Below, in pieces: positions 60,861 through 64,000 of a stretch of 64,000 nt of DNA (its first letter is position 1; every line of letters starts with the position of its first letter). Location of the stretch: the NCBI GenBank assembly GCA_019119495.1, contig DWWX01000003.1:62001-126000 (forward strand), read 5' to 3'. The notes beneath the pieces were generated by a model that did not search any database, was not told the DNA's origin, and saw only the letters and a program-made list of their open reading frames with translations. The DNA comes from Candidatus Gemmiger stercorigallinarum (lineage in GTDB: Bacteria > Bacillota > Clostridia > Oscillospirales > Ruminococcaceae). The translations under genes were made by a program, and so were the position numbers.

Positions 60861-61772
60861 TCACTTTTTGCGGCTGCTGCCGCGCTTGCCGTTCTCGTTC
60901 CAGGTCAGGTAGTAGCTGCGCACCAGCATGGCCGCTGCTGCCGCCGCCAGCGAGGCCAGCAGCACCCAGCCGCCCGGCTCCTGCACCAGCCAGGGCAGGT
61001 TCGGCCACAAAAACAGCAGCGCCAGCGCCAGGACCACCAGGGCGGGCAGCCCGAACCGGACCAGCCACTGGGTCAGCCGCCGGCCTTTGCCGGCCGGGGG
61101 CAGCAGGCTGTCCGGGTCGGCGGCGGTACACAGCACCGACGCCACCGGCACGCCCTGCACGCTGGTATAGTTGCGCTGCGCGGTGAAAGCCACGCCGTCG
61201 ATGGTAAACTCCGGGTACATGCTCTCTTTGGTGATGACGATGTCCAGCCCGTTCTCCCGCCCGTAGGCCAGCAGCGCGTCGGTGAACTCCTGCGGGGTGG
61301 TCACCGCGCCGTCGGGGAAAAAGGTGAACCGTGCCTCGTGGTGGGCGTGGGCAAAGGCCTTGTAGTCGTTGACCCAGCCGGTAAAGTAGCCCTGCCCGGC
61401 GGTGCGGCCGTCCGCGCCGGCCAGCAGCGCGTCCACGTCCAGAGCGTCGGGGTCGGCGGACTGCAATACGTCGCACAGCGCCATGGCGGCCTGCAGCTGC
61501 TCGGCCTGGCGGGCCAGCGACTGCTTTTGCAGCGCCGCCGCGTCGGACAGCGTGCGGCTGCCCTCCAGCACGGCGCGCACGTCGTCCAGCGGCATATCCA
61601 GCATCCGCAGCATCCGGATGCGCTTGAGCACGTCCACGTCCGCGGGGGTGTAGGTGCGGTAGTCGTTTTCGGCGTTGCGGGCCGGGTGCAAAAGACCCTG
61701 CTTTTCATAAAACCGGATGTTCTGCCGGGATACGCCGCTGAGTTCCTCGGCCTGTTTGATGTTCATACTCAT
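60861..61772 (-). CDS. MerR-family regulator with C-terminal membrane helices
   Basis: 303 residues. The N-terminal winged helix is classic MerR: IKQAEELSGVSRQNIRFYEKQGLLHPARNAENDYRTYTPADVDVLKRIRMLRMLDMPLDDVRAVLEG, then a coiled coil. The middle (about 130-230: WVNDYKAFAHAHHEARFTFFPDG, EFTIDGVAFTAQRNY) is not a domain I recognise. Two hydrophobic spans follow (LVRFGLPALVVLALALLFLWP and WVLLASLAAAAAAMLV) and a basic tail. A membrane-bound MerR protein is rare. AAAGGAGC precedes ATG 61772; a longer frame upstream lacks support. Confidence 0.88.
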   Translation of the reverse strand: MSMNIKQAEELSGVSRQNIRFYEKQGLLHPARNAENDYRTYTPADVDVLKRIRMLRMLDMPLDDVRAVLEGSRTLSDAAALQKQSLARQAEQLQAAMALCDVLQSADPDALDVDALLAGADGRTAGQGYFTGWVNDYKAFAHAHHEARFTFFPDGAVTTPQEFTDALLAYGRENGLDIVITKESMYPEFTIDGVAFTAQRNYTSVQGVPVASVLCTAADPDSLLPPAGKGRRLTQWLVRFGLPALVVLALALLFLWPNLPWLVQEPGGWVLLASLAAAAAAMLVRSYYLTWNENGKRGSSRKK

Positions 61773-61904
61773 GGGGACGCTCCTTTCTTTTGGCTCTTTC
61801 GGGAAAATACGGCAAAGCGGGTGGCTTTCGTGCGGGAAATGTGCTAGGATGAAGGTATCTGGTAAGGGAAGCCTGGCGCGCACCGGGCAAAAGGAGGGAC
61901 TGAA

Positions 61905-62222
61905 ATGGCATATCCTGACGACGGTACCGTGCAGACCTGGCTGGACGCCCTGCACGGGCTGAATATCCGGCTGAAAAAGATGTTTGGCTGCTACTGCGTC
62001 TACTGCGACGGCGTGGCGGTGGGCTGGCTGAGCGGCGAGGTGTTCTCGCTGCGGGAGGTGGGGCTGGATCTCCTGCCCGCCGGCCTTCGGCGTCCCGCGC
62101 CGGGCGACAGCATCCAGGAGATCGTCATTCCCCTGGACGAGTACGCCGCACCCTGGCTGCCCAAAGCCGTGCAGGCGACCGCCGACAGGCTGAAGGCGGA
62201 CCCCAGCCGTCGCCGCCGCTGA
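61905..62222 (+). CDS. TfoX N-terminal domain-like protein
   Basis: 105 residues. LNIRLKKMFGCYCVYCDGVAVGWLSGEVFSLRE matches the TfoX/Sxy N-terminal pattern (KxMFGGxxxYxDGxxxG). Stand-alone TfoX-N proteins occur in many bacteria without a role in competence being shown. AAAGGAGGG precedes ATG 61905. It is divergent from the MerR gene. Confidence 0.82.
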   Translation: MAYPDDGTVQTWLDALHGLNIRLKKMFGCYCVYCDGVAVGWLSGEVFSLREVGLDLLPAGLRRPAPGDSIQEIVIPLDEYAAPWLPKAVQATADRLKADPSRRRR

Positions 62223-62366
62223 CGGCTGGCCGTGGGGGCGGGGACCTCTCTTTCTACTCACAATATAAACCTTCGACTCACTGCAAGGTCAAGTGTTTTT
62301 GCAAAAAAACTTCGGGCAGGGCCGGATCTTTTCCGCCGGGCCGCCCGGACAGGGGGACAGACCCGT

Positions 62367-63134
62367 ATGAAGATCGTTACGTTTAATATCCGCGGCGATT
62401 TCGGCATCGACGGCGCCAACAATTTCGACTGCCGCAAACCGCTGATCCTCCGCCGCCTGGCAGCCGAACAGCCGGATATCATCGGCTTTCAGGAGGTCAT
62501 GCCCCACGTGCAGCGGTGGCTGCGGCAAAGTTTGCCCGGCTACACGGTGGTGGGCTGCGGCCGCACCGCCGACTACGCCGACGAGGCCATGACCCTGGCG
62601 ATCCGCAATGACGCCGCCGAGCTGCTGGGGCTGGATGTGTTCTGGCTCTCGCCGGAGCCGTACCGCCCCGGCAGCCGCTACGCCCACCAGAGCGAATGCC
62701 CCCGCACCTGCGCGGCGGCCATCGTCAATGCGGCGAAGCTGGGGCGGCCGGTCCGGGTGTACAACACCCACCTGGACCACCTGGACGCCGAGGCCCGCCT
62801 GCTGGGCCTGCGCCAGATTTTGCGCCGCATGGAGGCGGATGCCGCTCGGCTGCCCATGCCCGCTGTGCTGATGGGGGACTTTAACGCCACACCCGGCTCG
62901 CCGGAGCTGGCGCCGCTGGCGGGGGAGGACCCGCCCCTGGGCCTGCGGGACCTGACGGCGCAGCTGCCCCTGACCTTCCACAACTTTTACCGCGGGCAGG
63001 AGCCCTGCTGCAAGATCGACTATCTGTTTGCCACGCCCCAGTGGAAGTCTGCCGGGGTCTGCCGCTGGATGGACGAGGAAAACGGCGTCTATCTTTCCGA
63101 CCATTACCCCATCTGCGCCCGGCTGACGCTGTAA
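62367..63134 (+). CDS. Endonuclease/exonuclease/phosphatase (EEP) family hydrolase
   Basis: 255 residues. MKIVTFNIRGD (Asn), DIIGFQEVMPH (catalytic Glu for metal), VYNTHLDHLDAEARLLGLRQIL (His), VLMGDFNATPGSPEL (Asp/Asn) and LSDHYPICARLTL (terminal Asp-His) are the complete EEP motif set. Such proteins cleave phosphodiesters in lipids, nucleotides or DNA; this sub-type resembles secreted-type metal-dependent hydrolases but has no signal peptide. The preceding 144 bases hold no clear promoter. Confidence 0.9.
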   Translation: MKIVTFNIRGDFGIDGANNFDCRKPLILRRLAAEQPDIIGFQEVMPHVQRWLRQSLPGYTVVGCGRTADYADEAMTLAIRNDAAELLGLDVFWLSPEPYRPGSRYAHQSECPRTCAAAIVNAAKLGRPVRVYNTHLDHLDAEARLLGLRQILRRMEADAARLPMPAVLMGDFNATPGSPELAPLAGEDPPLGLRDLTAQLPLTFHNFYRGQEPCCKIDYLFATPQWKSAGVCRWMDEENGVYLSDHYPICARLTL

Positions 63135-63164
63135 GGCGGCCGGCCAGGGCAAAACGAGACAGCG

Positions 63165-63980
63165 ATGAGCGAGACACAAAGCGGCACGCGGAACGAACAG
63201 ACCGCGCGGGACATCAACACGCTGGGGGCGTTCTGCGGCAGGCGGGACCTGCCCGCACTGACCCGCAGCGCCGTCCGGCAGGCCTGCGGCACCGACCGGG
63301 TGGATGTGATGGTGCTGTTCGGCGGAAGCATCCTGGCCGGCGGCGACCTGCTGGCCGACGCCATCCGGCAGGGCATCGCCCGGCGGTATGTGATCGTGGG
63401 CGGAGCCGGACACACCACCGGGGCGCTGCGCCGCAGGCTGCACGCCGAGCGCCCCGACATTGAGACCGAGGGCCTGCCGGAAGCCGAGCTGTTCCAGCGG
63501 TATCTGGCGGCGGTGCATGGCTGCCGGGCCGACCTGCTGGAGACCCGCTCCACCAACTGCGGCAACAACATCACGCTGCTCTTGGCGCTGCTGGAGCGGG
63601 AACAGGTGCCGTTTACAAGCATCCTTCTCTGCCAGGACGCGGCGATGCAGCTGCGGATGGACGCCGGTATGCGGCTGCACTGCCCCGGCGGCGTGCGCAT
63701 CCTCAACTACGCGGCCTACCGGGCCGAGGTGGTGTGGGACAGCGGCGCGCTGGCCTACGCCCGGCCCATCCACGGCATGTGGCCGATGGAACGCTATGTG
63801 GAACTGCTGCTGGGCGAGATCCCCCGCCTGACCGACGACGCCGGCGGCTACGGCCCCAGGGGCAAGGGGTTCATCGCCCATGTGGACGTCCCCGCCCCGG
63901 TGCAGGCGGCTTACGCCCGGCTGCGGCAGACTTTCGGCATGGCGACGCGGGCGGCCGACCCGCAGTTCGCCACCCGCTGA
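63165..63980 (+). CDS. ydcF: YdcF family protein (DUF218/ElyC-like)
   Basis: 271 residues. VDVMVLFGGSILAGGDLL, YVIVGGAGHTTGALRRRL, ETRSTNCGNNITLLLALL, SILLCQDAAMQLRMDAG and MWPMERYVELLLGEIPRLTDDAGGYGPRGKGFIAHVDVPAPV follow E. coli YdcF along its whole length, as far as I remember that sequence. YdcF binds S-adenosylmethionine; its reaction is unknown. There are no membrane helices. The gene ends 20 bases before the window edge and follows the EEP gene by 30 bases; the RBS is weak. Confidence 0.88.
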   Translation: MSETQSGTRNEQTARDINTLGAFCGRRDLPALTRSAVRQACGTDRVDVMVLFGGSILAGGDLLADAIRQGIARRYVIVGGAGHTTGALRRRLHAERPDIETEGLPEAELFQRYLAAVHGCRADLLETRSTNCGNNITLLLALLEREQVPFTSILLCQDAAMQLRMDAGMRLHCPGGVRILNYAAYRAEVVWDSGALAYARPIHGMWPMERYVELLLGEIPRLTDDAGGYGPRGKGFIAHVDVPAPVQAAYARLRQTFGMATRAADPQFATR

Positions 63981-64000
63981 ACCCCGCCGCATACGCAATT

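Overview
The window reads as a stretch of chromosome from a GC-rich, Gram-positive anaerobe of the Firmicutes, most likely the Oscillospiraceae/Ruminococcaceae (the Faecalibacterium-Gemmiger-Subdoligranulum-Fournierella neighbourhood). Firmicutes markers are ylxM-ffh-rpsP-khpA-rimM-trmD, HPr with His15 and Ser46, AddA/AddB instead of RecBCD, Asp23-FakA-RecG, an S-box riboswitch ahead of metK, an RFN element ahead of ribU, and SpoIIID/SpoIIR. The family assignment is inference from gene content and base composition. Nearly all of it is housekeeping DNA. There is no CRISPR array, prophage, transposase, rRNA or tRNA that I can see.

Layout. 1-1.6 kb: end of an unrecognised gene, then an M23/M50 pair like SpoIVFA/SpoIVFB. 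1.7-2.6 kb (minus): cysteine-synthase-like enzyme. 2.7-7.05 kb: SRP, S16 and tRNA/rRNA-modification operon ending in a TrmD-acetyltransferase fusion. 7.3-10.8 kb: HPr, UvrC, RsmD and a coiled-coil protein. 10.9-22.1 kb: a shortened division and cell-wall (dcw) cluster, mraZ-rsmH-ftsL-ftsI/spoVD-murF-mraY-ftsW-murG-ftsQ, with probable MraZ boxes and a DnaA box at its head. 22.2-24.5 kb: MscS channel (minus) divergent from an FMN-riboswitch-controlled riboflavin transporter. 24.5-26.1 kb: SAM-I riboswitch and metK. 26.2-28.8 kb: TetR regulator and MFS exporter sharing operator sequence.

28.9-30.5 kb (minus): uridine kinase, dCMP deaminase, SpoIIID. 30.6-31.8 kb: membrane protein and XRE regulator under a promoter bracketed by two operators, then a GNAT enzyme. 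32.0-34.0 kb (minus): ACT protein and UPF0210 protein, then a DUF378 protein whose ribosome-binding site lies inside a perfect 17-bp hairpin. 34.3-36.9 kb: Lrp regulator, aminotransferase, IspE. 37.1-37.8 kb: SpoIIR, followed by about 1 kb of tandem, palindrome-rich, non-coding repeats (37.8-38.8 kb). 38.9-46.4 kb: GyrI-like protein, AddB, AddA. 46.5-50.3 kb: rpmG-secE-nusG-rplK-rplA and rplJ-rplL with L1-type and L10-type leader RNAs. 50.4 kb (minus): CBS protein. 51.2-58.6 kb: Asp23, FakA, RecG, D-Ala-D-Ala carboxypeptidase, nicotinate phosphoribosyltransferase. 58.8-64 kb: small membrane protein, a 37-residue protein, family 2 glycosyltransferase, a membrane-anchored MerR regulator (minus), TfoX-like protein, EEP-family phosphatase/nuclease, YdcF.

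The most interesting items are the TrmD-GNAT fusion, the tandem palindromic repeat array, the hairpin burying the DUF378 ribosome-binding site, the double operator around the XRE-pair promoter, the membrane-tethered MerR protein, and three sporulation loci each preceded by a promoter resembling a compartment-specific sigma factor site. I found no convincing wholly new multi-gene system. All coordinates and motif matches were read by eye; no database search was run.
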